Positions 6,416 through 13,306 of a DNA stretch of 15,849 nucleotides are shown here, in pieces. Position numbers and translations under genes: made by a program. The notes under the pieces were generated by a model. That model was not told the origin of the DNA. It saw nothing but the letters and a program-made list of their open reading frames with translations, and did no database searches. This DNA is from Dehalococcoidia bacterium. GTDB lineage: Bacteria; Chloroflexota; Dehalococcoidia; UBA2979. How positions within the stretch are numbered: the first letter of the stretch is position 1; each line of letters starts with the position of its first letter. The DNA is taken from NCBI GenBank assembly GCA_009692725.1, contig SHYP01000019.1, positions 1 to 15,849 on the forward strand. The letters run 5' to 3'.

Positions 6416-7791
6416 CAGTCGGCGCTTGCGTCGACGTGGTCGGCGGGGGCGTCGAACCCGGTTGGAGGCGCGGACGCGTCCGTGGCGTCACTGGTGCCAT
6501 CGCGGCGGTGGCCGCGTCCGCCGCGACGGCCACGGCGGCGGCGTTTCGGGCCGGTTTCGGCGTCCTCGCCGCCGGCTGCGTCTGCGTCGGCATCGGCCAG
6601 CGCGGGCGCTGCGCCGGCGTCGAGCTCCAGCGTGGCGGCGGCCTCGGCGGCGGCGCGCGGCGGTGGGGCGGTGACTAGCTCCATGGTGGCGAACATCGTG
6701 TCCTGGTTGCGGCGGTCGCGGCGGCGCGCGGGCTCCTCGACGATGGGCTCGAGCTCTTCGGGGCGGACCGCGGTGCCGTACTGCTTGCGCAGCTCGTCGG
6801 CGGACATCTCCACGATCTCGCCGGTCTCGTCGAAGCGCAGCCGTACGACCTGGCGCAGCGAGTTCACACTCAGCACCTTCGCGCGGCCGATGGGGGTGGT
6901 GATGCGCTTGCCGGTCTTGGGCAGGTCGCCGCGCAGCTCGCGGTAGGCGTCCACCTCGAAGGCGAGGCAGCAGAGCAGGCGTCCGCAGACGCCGGAGATC
7001 TTCGTGGGGTTGGGCGGGAGGTCCTGCTCCTTGGCGAGGCGGATGGAGATGGCGGGGAACTCCGTCATCCAGCTCGCGCAGCAGAGCTCGCGGCCGCAGA
7101 TGTCGATGCCGGCGGTGGCTTTGGCGCGGTCGCGATCGCCGACCTGCGTGACGGTGATGCGGGCGGCGAGCAGCTCGGTGAGCTGCTGCTCGAACCAGCG
7201 GTGGTCGACGCGCTCAGGGGCGGTGAAGGTGAGCTCGCCGCGGGTGCCGGAGAGGTCGTAGGTGATGGCGGCGACGCGCAGGCGCGGGTCCGAGCGCGCC
7301 GCCAGCGCCTGCGCGCGGCTGATGTCCTCCTTCGCGCGCTCGCGCTGTTGCTGCCACTGGTGGACGTCTGGCTCGCTGGCGATGCGCTCGATCACGCGCA
7401 GCGGGCCCTCGGGGCGGCCGGCGAGGATCTGGTCCGGCGCGAGCACGATCCAGCCGAGGCGGTCGCCGCGGTCGGTGTGGACGATCACGTAGTCGCCGAC
7501 GCCGAGCAGGAGCTCGCCGGGGCTGCAGTAGCTGATCGCACCGGCCTCGATGAAACGCACGCCGACGACAGCGGCAGCAGCGACAGCTGCTCCCTCCCGC
7601 TCCGCCGGGGTCGAGGGCGGATCATTGAGCTGGTCACGGTACTCGGCGACGCTGTCGTCGAAGGCCCTCACCCCCGGCCCCTCTCCCACGGAGTGGGCGA
7701 GGGGGGCGGCGGCAGCTGTTTCCTCCGGCTGCGGCGCGGACGCGTCGGTGCGAGGTGCGTTGGCGGTGGGTGACTCGGGCGTGTCGTTCAT
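6415..7791 (-). CDS. ricT: PSP1-domain protein RicT (YaaT-like)
   Basis: RicT-like protein. In Bacillus, RicT (YaaT) with RicA and RicF forms an Fe-S-containing complex that promotes mRNA maturation by RNase Y. The core at about residues 75-340 has the hallmark cysteine clusters GIDICGRELCCASW (C232, C237, C238) and SGVCGRLLCCLAFE (C269, C274, C275), followed by the PKTGKRITTPIGRAKV segment. At 458 aa it is much longer than Bacillus YaaT (about 275 aa). The first 75 residues are low-complexity and include LAHSVGEGPGVR (31-42), which is translated from a palindromic repeat. The last 118 residues are Ala/Asp-rich with a basic block at 417-430 (RRRRGRRGGRGHRR) that may bind RNA. It lies 21 nt downstream of holB. 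The holB-ricT pairing is common in Gram-positive genomes and supports the call. Confidence 0.93.
   Translation of the reverse strand: MNDTPESPTANAPRTDASAPQPEETAAAAPLAHSVGEGPGVRAFDDSVAEYRDQLNDPPSTPAEREGAAVAAAAVVGVRFIEAGAISYCSPGELLLGVGDYVIVHTDRGDRLGWIVLAPDQILAGRPEGPLRVIERIASEPDVHQWQQQRERAKEDISRAQALAARSDPRLRVAAITYDLSGTRGELTFTAPERVDHRWFEQQLTELLAARITVTQVGDRDRAKATAGIDICGRELCCASWMTEFPAISIRLAKEQDLPPNPTKISGVCGRLLCCLAFEVDAYRELRGDLPKTGKRITTPIGRAKVLSVNSLRQVVRLRFDETGEIVEMSADELRKQYGTAVRPEELEPIVEEPARRRDRRNQDTMFATMELVTAPPPRAAAEAAATLELDAGAAPALADADADAAGGEDAETGPKRRRRGRRGGRGHRRDGTSDATDASAPPTGFDAPADHVDASAD
7665..7706. repeat. GC-rich palindromic repeat inside ricT (copy A)
   Basis: It starts CCCTCACCCCCGG and contains a near-perfect hairpin: CCCCTC (7678-7683), T, CCCAC (7685-7689), loop GGA, GTGGG (7693-7697), C, GAGGGG (7699-7704). 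The left end matches 4377-4390 and, with one change, 12164 onward. Read on the ricT strand it stays in frame and gives LAHSVGEGPGVR. Such short palindromic elements are widespread in bacterial genomes as REP/MITE-like repeats; the family here is unnamed. Confidence 0.6.
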
Positions 7792-7812
7792 GGCTGTGTC
7801 CGGGCGCGCGCG

Positions 7813-8994
7813 TCAGGGCGCGGCGACGACCGGCTCCTCCTCTCGGGGGGGTGCGGGTGACGCGGTGAGCTGCGGGAGATCGAGCATGAGGATGTCGAGC
7901 GCGAGCTGCGCGTTGACGTTGGCGAGCAGTTGCTCGCGCGCGCCGGCGAGGCCGCGCAGCGCGGCCAGCGCCTGCGCCGGCGTGCAGGCGCTGGCCGGTG
8001 TGCTGCGATCGTGCTCGGCGGTGGCGGCGCGCGCGAGGCAGGCGCGCCACCACTCGGCCCAGGCGTCGAGTGTGTCGAGCACGGACTGGCGTTCGCGGTA
8101 CCAGCGCGCGCCGAGGGTCGCGGCGGCGTCGAAGCGCTCGTTGCGCGCGGCCGTGGCGAGGCGCTCGGCGTCGGCGGCCGCGGTCTCGCGCAGCTGGCGC
8201 AGCGCGGGGTCGCTGTGCAGGCGGAGCGCGAGGCCGTAGCGGCCGCGCGCGGCGAGCGCGAGCTCGTCGGCGGTCGCGGCGTCGATGCCGTGGCTGGCGG
8301 CGAGCAGTGCGGCGAGCTCCGCACGCGGCAGCGGGCGCAGCACGAGCTCCTGGCAGCGCGAGCGTACGGTCGGCAGCAGTGCGCTCGCGTCGGCGGCGAG
8401 CAGGATCAGCAGCACGGACGCGGGCGGCTCCTCGAGCGTCTTGAGCAGCGCGTGCGCGGCCTCGCGCTGGAGGTCATCTGCGGTGTCGATGACGAAGATG
8501 CGGCGCGGCGACTGGAACGGCGCGAGGCTGGCGACGCGCTCGAGGCGGCGCACCTGGCAGATGCGGATGCGCGTGGAGCCGTCTGCGGCGTGATCGCGGT
8601 GGGCGGGGCCACTCTCGTCGCAGATGCCGCCGATGGCGATGCGCTCGATGTCGGGCGCGGTGCCGGCTTCGACGTGGATGCAGGCGCGGCACTCGCGGCA
8701 GGGCGCGGCGTCGATGCCGGGGGCCTTCGCCCCAGAAGGGGGGTCGTTGGCGCGGCGCTCGCAGCAGAGCGCCTGCGCGAGCCGGCGAGCGAGCGTGGCT
8801 TTGCCGACGCCGGCGGGGCCGCTGAAGAGGTAGGCGTGGGCGAGCCGGTCCGCAGCGAGCGCGCGTTGCAGCGCGGCGACGCTGAGGCCGTGGCCGGCCA
8901 TGCCCCAATCGGCGGCCGAAGCGGCGGCGTGACGCTCGACGGAGTCGGCGACATGCGCCCGGGGGCGCGGCGCGCCCGGCGCCTCAGTCGACAT
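7813..8994 (-). CDS. holB: DNA polymerase III delta' subunit (clamp loader)
   Basis: Clamp-loader subunit that opens and loads the beta sliding clamp together with DnaX (tau/gamma) and delta. The 393-aa product shows LAHAYLFSGPAGVGKATLARRLA (51-73), the AAA+ P-loop of the delta'/gamma type; a zinc module with C78, C99, C102 and C105; DTADDLQREAAHALLKTLEEPP as the Walker B-like region; and PTVRSRCQEL with the SRC motif. The first zinc Cys is separated from the next by 20 residues, against 8 in E. coli delta', because of an insert encoded by a GC-rich palindrome. The P-loop Lys65 is intact. About 28 residues precede the usual start of the family (WGMAGHG), so the true start could be further in. 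The start overlaps the lysA stop by 11 nt. Confidence 0.92.
   Translation of the reverse strand: MSTEAPGAPRPRAHVADSVERHAAASAADWGMAGHGLSVAALQRALAADRLAHAYLFSGPAGVGKATLARRLAQALCCERRANDPPSGAKAPGIDAAPCRECRACIHVEAGTAPDIERIAIGGICDESGPAHRDHAADGSTRIRICQVRRLERVASLAPFQSPRRIFVIDTADDLQREAAHALLKTLEEPPASVLLILLAADASALLPTVRSRCQELVLRPLPRAELAALLAASHGIDAATADELALAARGRYGLALRLHSDPALRQLRETAAADAERLATAARNERFDAAATLGARWYRERQSVLDTLDAWAEWWRACLARAATAEHDRSTPASACTPAQALAALRGLAGAREQLLANVNAQLALDILMLDLPQLTASPAPPREEEPVVAAP
8719..8743. repeat. GC-rich palindrome inside the holB zinc-module loop
   Basis: CCTTC (8724-8728), loop GCCCCA, GAAGG (8735-8739), flanked by runs of five to six G on the + strand. It is read through by holB as part of NDPPSGAKAPGI (residues 83-94), the extra stretch between the first and second zinc cysteines. 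It differs in sequence from the CCCTCA-type repeats elsewhere in the window. Confidence 0.45.
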
Positions 8995-10321
8995 CGAGCG
9001 CCATCAGGTCGGCGGCGGTCTCGCGGCGGCGGAGCAGGCGCGCTGCGCCGTCCGCGACGAGCACGATGGCGGGCTTGTAGGCGAGGTTGTAGTTGGAGGC
9101 CATGGCGAGCTGGTACGCGCCCGCAGCGGGAGTGGCGAGCAGCTCGCCGGCGCGCAGCCGCGGCAGCGCGACGTCGCGCACGAGGATGTCGCCGGACTCG
9201 CAGTACTTGCCGGCGATCGTGACGGTTTCCTCGGCGGGGGCGAGCGGGCGCTCGGCGGCGATCGCTTCGTAGCGCGCGCCGTACATCGCGGGACGGACGT
9301 TGTCGGCCATGCCGCCGTCGACGGCGACGTAGGTGCGGACGCCGGGGATCTCTTTGCGTGCGCCGACGGTGTAGAGCGCGACGCCGGCGCGGCCGACGAT
9401 CGAGCGGCCGGGTTCGAGCGTGAGCCGTGGCATGGGGAAGCCGCGCGCGTCGGCTTCGCGGCGGAACGTGCCGCAGATCGCGCGCGCGTAGGCGGCGAGC
9501 GCGGGCGGCTCCTGGTCGCCGAGGTAGGCGACGGCGAAGCCGCCGCCAGGGGAGCACTCCGGCACGGCGACGCCGAGGCGGTCGCGGCAGACGTCGGCGA
9601 TGAAGGCGGCGAGCACCTCGATGCCGAGCACGTACGGCTCGAGCTCGAAGATCGGCGAGCCGAGGTGCATGTGCAGGCCGCGGAACTCGAGGTGGGGGGC
9701 TTCGGCGATGGCGCGCACGGCGGCCTCGGCGGCGCCGGTGGCGATGGGCACGCCGAACTTAGTGTCGAGGATGCCGGTGGTGGTCTTCTCGTGGGTGTGC
9801 GCGTCGACGCCGGGGGAGACGCGTAGCAGCACGGGCTGGACCACACCGGCGGTGCGCGCGGCGGCCTCGACGAGGGCGACTTCTCCGAGGTTGTCGATGA
9901 CGATGCGGCCGATGCCGCACTCGACGGCGAGCGCGAGCTCGTCGGCGCTCTTGTTGTTGCCGTGGAAGTAGACGGTGCGCATGTCGACGCCGGCGGCGCG
10001 CAGTACGGCGATCTCGCCGCCGGAGACGGCGTCGAAGCCGAGGCCCTGTGCGGCGATCAGGCGGGCGAAGGGGCGGTTGAGGAAGGCCTTGGACGCGTAC
10101 AGCACGTCGGTCTCAGCGTGCTCGGCGCGGAAGGCGTCGCGGTAGCCGCGGCATTGCGCTTCGAGGGTGGCCTGGTCGAAGACGTAGAGCGGCGTGCCGA
10201 ACTCGCGGGCGAGCGCGCGCACGTCGCAGCCGCCGAGGCTGAGCGTGCCGTCGGCGGTGAGCGTGGCGGTGTGCGGGAGCAGGTGCGCGAGCGGGAGCAC
10301 CGCCGCGGCGGTCTGGGTCAC
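8984..10321 (-). CDS. lysA: Diaminopimelate decarboxylase
   Basis: PLP-dependent decarboxylation of meso-diaminopimelate to L-lysine, the last step of lysine synthesis. The 445-aa fold-type III enzyme has the N-terminus LLPHTATLTADGTLSLGGCDV, typical of LysA, then YASKAF with the PLP lysine Lys78, HGNNKS (120-125), HMHLGS with His217, SPGGGFAV (258-264), EPGRSIVG (303-310) and the partner-subunit active-site motif CESGD with Cys374. All expected catalytic residues are present. The start is GTG with GGAG eight bases upstream. It is the first gene of the four-gene minus-strand operon and overlaps holB by 11 nt. Grouping lysine synthesis with replication and RNA-maturation genes looks like chance operon packing and not shared function. 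Confidence 0.96.
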   Translation of the reverse strand: MTQTAAAVLPLAHLLPHTATLTADGTLSLGGCDVRALAREFGTPLYVFDQATLEAQCRGYRDAFRAEHAETDVLYASKAFLNRPFARLIAAQGLGFDAVSGGEIAVLRAAGVDMRTVYFHGNNKSADELALAVECGIGRIVIDNLGEVALVEAAARTAGVVQPVLLRVSPGVDAHTHEKTTTGILDTKFGVPIATGAAEAAVRAIAEAPHLEFRGLHMHLGSPIFELEPYVLGIEVLAAFIADVCRDRLGVAVPECSPGGGFAVAYLGDQEPPALAAYARAICGTFRREADARGFPMPRLTLEPGRSIVGRAGVALYTVGARKEIPGVRTYVAVDGGMADNVRPAMYGARYEAIAAERPLAPAEETVTIAGKYCESGDILVRDVALPRLRAGELLATPAAGAYQLAMASNYNLAYKPAIVLVADGAARLLRRRETAADLMALDVD

Positions 10322-10423
10322 TGGTTGGGCTCCGGCCTACCGTTCGCGGGAGCGGCTCGGGGTGGGTTCGCTGGCGGCGGCCGCGCGCGCCTAGTCGGCG
10401 CAGCTCCGGTCGGCCTCGAAGCG

Positions 10424-10429
10424 ATTATG
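10424..10429 (-). promoter_or_regulatory. Candidate -10 element for the lysA operon
   Basis: On the minus strand CATAAT occurs about 100 nt upstream of the lysA GTG, one of the few A/T-rich hexamers in this 135-nt GC-rich spacer (10322-10456). No convincing -35 hexamer sits 16-18 nt upstream, so the assignment rests on position and one hexamer only. The rest of the spacer shows no ORF. Confidence 0.25.
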
Positions 10430-10456
10430 GCACGGCGGGGGCGCGGGTGCTGGGCT

Positions 10457-11733
10457 CTAGTGGTCGCTGGGACGCCCCCGCTCGTGACATCCGGCGTGAA
10501 CGAGACGACCGTTCTCGACCGTGGTTCGACCCCCGAGGCGATACGGGACCGGCCAGTGGTCGTACTCGCCATCCTCGACGGGCTCGTTGCAGATCGCGCA
10601 GCGACCGTGCTGGCGCTCACGAATGATCGTCTGTTGCTGCGCGTCAAACCGCCTGTTGGAATCGAGGGGCGCGGCGATGCCGTCTGGCAATGAAACGCGC
10701 CACCGCTCATAGTAATCCTTGATCACTCCGCCCGAGGAGGCGCGACTGTTTTGCGTCACTGAGGGCTCGCTCGCTTCCTGCGCTAGCTTCTGCTTAGCCT
10801 CGGGCAGGAGTCTGAAGCTGTCCGACCGACGCACGTCCTGGAGGAACATCGCTAGGGCGAACAGCGTGATCTTCGCGACCTTGCGGCGTCCTTTGCCCTT
10901 CACAGCCACGCGCGAGATCACATCCTCGAGGTCATCGAAGATGCGCTCGAGCGATTCGAAACTGGCTTGGGTGTTCCCGTGGTAGAGAGCGTCGAGGTCT
11001 GCGGCCTTGATGCTTGGCGCGGCGAATGGGTTGCCCTCGCGGGTCAGCAGCAGTGCGCAGAGCTGCGCACACGTGGTGCGGTGCTTGACGTATGGATCGT
11101 TGCTGTCATCCTCGTCGTCGCGCGTGCCTCGCCCGTCGACGGCGGTGAAGAAGGAGTATTTCGGCCGCTTTGTGAGCTTGCCGGCCCACTGCTCGACTTG
11201 AGGTCCCAAGGTGCCGGGCCATGCGTCACGTATCTGTTGCCGGGTGAGGGCCGTACCGCTTTGGAGACGGATGAAAAGGTCGCGGACCTCATCGCTGTTC
11301 TCCACGTCGGAGACAAGATAGACGAGGACCTTGTGGTCGCGTAGTGATGCCTGCAGTTCTGACAGCGCGGGAATCGTTTCCCACCCTAGGGTTTCCCCGA
11401 CGTTCTCAGGCTGAGCGGAAGCCGCAGATTGGGATCGTCTGCTCCAAGAAGATCGAAGTTGTCCGCTAGGTACTCGTTGAGCGAAAGGATGCGCTGCTGC
11501 CCATCGATGATCTCGAACCGTTCGCTCTTCGTTCCGCCGAGTCCCGGCAACTCCTTCCTTTCGAGGAAGAGGGGGAGGAACCGGATACTCTCGGAAAAGC
11601 GAGTCGACAAAGCCCTGTTTCTGCGGCAGGCTCCACGCGGCGCCCGCTGATACTCAGGGTTGCGCGCCAGCGAGCCAGACTGGTACGCCGCGACGAGGTC
11701 GCCAACGGTGTAGTCGGTCAACTTGAATTTCAT
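10457..11733 (-). pseudogene. DUF262-HNH endonuclease, broken by three apparent frameshifts
   Basis: The gene begins at ATG 11733 with a DUF262 (ParB-like NTPase) N-terminus: DYTVGDLVAAYQSGSLARNPEYQR. The frame then slips; another frame gives AWSLPQKQGFVDSLFREYPV, exactly what DUF262 has next, and the first frame resumes with LFLERKEL and FEIIDGQQRILSL. The slips map to 11636-11643 (one base missing) and the five-G run 11571-11575 (one extra). A third slip near 11396-11420 produces a stop at 11386, while another frame continues ENVGETLGWETIPALSELQ into the open stretch 11305-10457. That stretch ends in an HNH domain: GRCAICNEPV, DHWPVPYRLGG, VENGRL, HAGCHE. Restored, it would be about 425 aa. 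DUF262-HNH proteins are related to GmrSD/BrxU-type modification-dependent nucleases, so a phage-defence origin is plausible. Its lower GC than its neighbours suggests acquisition. Sequencing error is the alternative explanation. Confidence 0.85.
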
Positions 11734-12041
11734 GGCTGCTCCCCGGATCGCCCCGAACCGCCTGTCAACGGGTAACTATGCGTGTTCTCGCTCGCACGCC
11801 CGGACACTTCCCATTGTCGCTCAGATCCCCCCCTCGGAGGACGCCCTGCGGGATGGGGGGCGGGCAGCGTGACGCCGGGGTAGGCGCCGCGGAGGACGCG
11901 CGCGAGCAGCGCGCCGCGCACGCGGCGGCCGCCGCGGGGGGCGCGCGTCAGGTCGCAGGGCTCGTCGAGCCCGAGCTTGGCGAGGAGCAGTTCCTCGGCG
12001 GGGAGCAGGTCGTCGGCGCTCGGGGCGGAGGGCTGGGTCAC
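11730..12041 (-). CDS. Small hypothetical protein, uncertain
   Basis: An open frame of 103 codons from a GTG at 12041, with GGAG nine bases upstream. The first two-thirds (DDLLPAEELLLAKLGLDEP, then DLTRAPRGGRRVRGALLARV and LRGAYPGVTLP) has G or C in nearly every third position and a plausible amphipathic composition, like real genes here. I do not recognise a family. The last 35 residues are encoded by a GC palindrome-like stretch (11826-11863) and an A/T-richer tail and look non-native, so a shorter ancestral product is possible. The stop overlaps the DUF262 ATG as TGATG, which could mean coupling or chance. The frame can be extended to an ATG at 12098, but that segment is less convincing. 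Confidence 0.35.
   Translation of the reverse strand: MTQPSAPSADDLLPAEELLLAKLGLDEPCDLTRAPRGGRRVRGALLARVLRGAYPGVTLPAPHPAGRPPRGGSERQWEVSGRASENTHSYPLTGGSGRSGEQP
11826..11863. repeat. Imperfect GC-rich inverted repeat
   Basis: A run of seven C (11827-11833) is matched by a run of six G about 20 nt downstream, with the inner bases only partly complementary. It lies in the 3' third of the small uncertain ORF and may be a degraded relative of the palindromic elements found elsewhere in the window. Confidence 0.3.
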
Positions 12042-12098
12042 GGCTCGGCGCTCCGCTGCGGCGCGCGAGGTCGTGGCGGCCGCGCTGCGCGGGGGCAT

Positions 12099-12311
12099 CG
12101 TCGCGGGGGGCGGCGCAGGCGGTTAAGTCGCGCGTGCCTCGACGTGCTTCGTGCGTGCCGGAGCCCTCATCCCCGTCCCCTCTCTCCGCGAGGCGGAGCG
12201 AGGCGGGGCGAGGGGGGACGGACGACGCGCGCGTTAACCGGGGGGCGGGAGCGAGGCCACGCTCAGACGGGCTCCCGTGCGACGCGCGCGGCTCGATTCG
12301 AGGAGGGTGAC
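12099..12311 (+). repeat. Intergenic region with palindromic repeat (copy B) upstream of the SPFH gene
   Basis: There is no credible gene here. The repeat spans 12164-12221: it starts CCCTCATCCCCGT, the outer stem pairs CCGTCCCC (12173-12180) with GGGGACGG (12214-12221), and a perfect inner hairpin is CTCCGC (12184-12189), loop GAG, GCGGAG (12193-12198). A second weak stem downstream pairs GGGAGC (12247-12252) with GCTCCC (12271-12276). CGACGCGCGCG occurs twice in direct orientation, near 12222 and 12280. AGGAGG at 12301-12306 is the ribosome-binding site of the next gene. No clear promoter hexamers were recognised. Confidence 0.5.
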
Positions 12312-13295
12312 GTGGAGTGGATCGTGACGGTGTTGATCCTGACGCCGCTGTGCGTGTTCGCGTTCACGCGGGCGCGGCGCGAGGGGGCCGCGCTGACGCA
12401 GCGGGCGGCGGGCGGCGCGCGTGTGAACGTCGTGGCGATGCGCGCGGCGTGGGGTGTGCAGATCGGCGCGGCGGTGATCTTCTTCTTGTTCGTGGTGGTG
12501 TACACGCTGTCGGTGAGCGTGCATCAGATCCCGGCGGGGCACGTGGGCGTGGTCTACAACTTCGGGCGCATCATCGGGCAGCGGTCGGAGGGGCTGCAGC
12601 TGACGTTCCCGTGGCAGACGATGTACCGCGAGAGCATCCAGGTGCAGCGCCATCGCTTCACCGACGTGACGGCGTTCTCGAAGGAGACGCAGGACGTGCT
12701 GGTGGTGGCGACGGTGAACTACTCGGTGTCGCCGAACGCGGTGCAGACGCTGCTGCGCGAGGTGGGGGCGAACTGGTTCGACCGGCTGATCGAGCCGCGG
12801 GTGGCGAACTTCCTCAAGGAGGAGACCGTGAAGTACATCACGGTGGACGTGGCGCCGAACCGCGAGAGCATCCGCTCGGCGGTGCGCGAGCGGCTGGTGC
12901 GGGACTTGCAGCAGTACTCGATCAACGTCGACGATCTGCTGATCGACAACATCGACTTCCTTCCGCAGTTCAAGCAGGCGATCGAGCAGAAGCAGATCGC
13001 GACGCAGGACGCGCTGCGCGAGGAGGCGCACGTGGGGCAGCGGCGCAACGAGGCGCAGCAGGTGATCGAGACGGCGCGCGGCGCGGCGGAGGCGTTGAAG
13101 ATCAACGCGGACGCGCAGGCGCAGGCGAACCGCGCGCTCTCGGCGTCGCTGACGGATCAGCTGATCCAATTCCAGCTCGTGCAGAAGCTGTCTGACAAGA
13201 TCCAGGTGATGCTGCTGCCGGCGGGGCAGGGCGTGCTGCTGGACACGCGCTCGCTGCTGCCAGCGTCGGCGGCGACGCCCGTGGCGGCGCGCTAG
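12312..13295 (+). CDS. SPFH/prohibitin-family membrane protein
   Basis: Membrane-anchored SPFH-domain protein of the prohibitin type. Relatives form large ring- or cage-like assemblies, often with FtsH or other membrane proteases, though no protease gene is nearby. The 327-aa product has a hydrophobic segment at 3-19, a stronger transmembrane helix at about 48-69 (VQIGAAVIFFLFVVVYTLSV), then the SPFH domain: VHQIPAGHVGVVYNFGRI (70-87), GLQLTFPW (94-101), VQRHRFTDVTAFSKETQDV (111-129), FLKEETVKYITVDV (167-180). A charged coiled-coil follows at about 215-275 (IEQKQIATQDALREEA, AQQVIETARGAAEALKINAD). The GTG at 12312 has AGGAGG five bases upstream. An open frame continues upstream to 11778, but that sequence is low-complexity and crosses the repeat, so it is excluded. 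MutY follows after 11 nt. Confidence 0.9.
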   Translation: MEWIVTVLILTPLCVFAFTRARREGAALTQRAAGGARVNVVAMRAAWGVQIGAAVIFFLFVVVYTLSVSVHQIPAGHVGVVYNFGRIIGQRSEGLQLTFPWQTMYRESIQVQRHRFTDVTAFSKETQDVLVVATVNYSVSPNAVQTLLREVGANWFDRLIEPRVANFLKEETVKYITVDVAPNRESIRSAVRERLVRDLQQYSINVDDLLIDNIDFLPQFKQAIEQKQIATQDALREEAHVGQRRNEAQQVIETARGAAEALKINADAQAQANRALSASLTDQLIQFQLVQKLSDKIQVMLLPAGQGVLLDTRSLLPASAATPVAAR

Positions 13296-13306
13296 CAAGC
13301 GCGCGC

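Noticed and set aside
10518..10545. GGTTCGACCCC resembling a tRNA T-loop arm
   Set aside because: It lies within the HNH coding stretch (the conserved GGRTTVENGRL region), and no acceptor, D or anticodon arms can be drawn around it.
11778..12311. Upstream extension of the SPFH reading frame
   Set aside because: The added residues are Gly/Arg/Ala low-complexity and run through the palindromic repeat; the GTG at 12312 has a strong AGGAGG and begins at the family's usual N-terminus.
12234..13298. A 354-codon minus-strand open frame opposite the SPFH gene
   Set aside because: Arg/His/Leu-rich shadow with no recognisable motif; the + strand encodes an evident SPFH protein in the same place.
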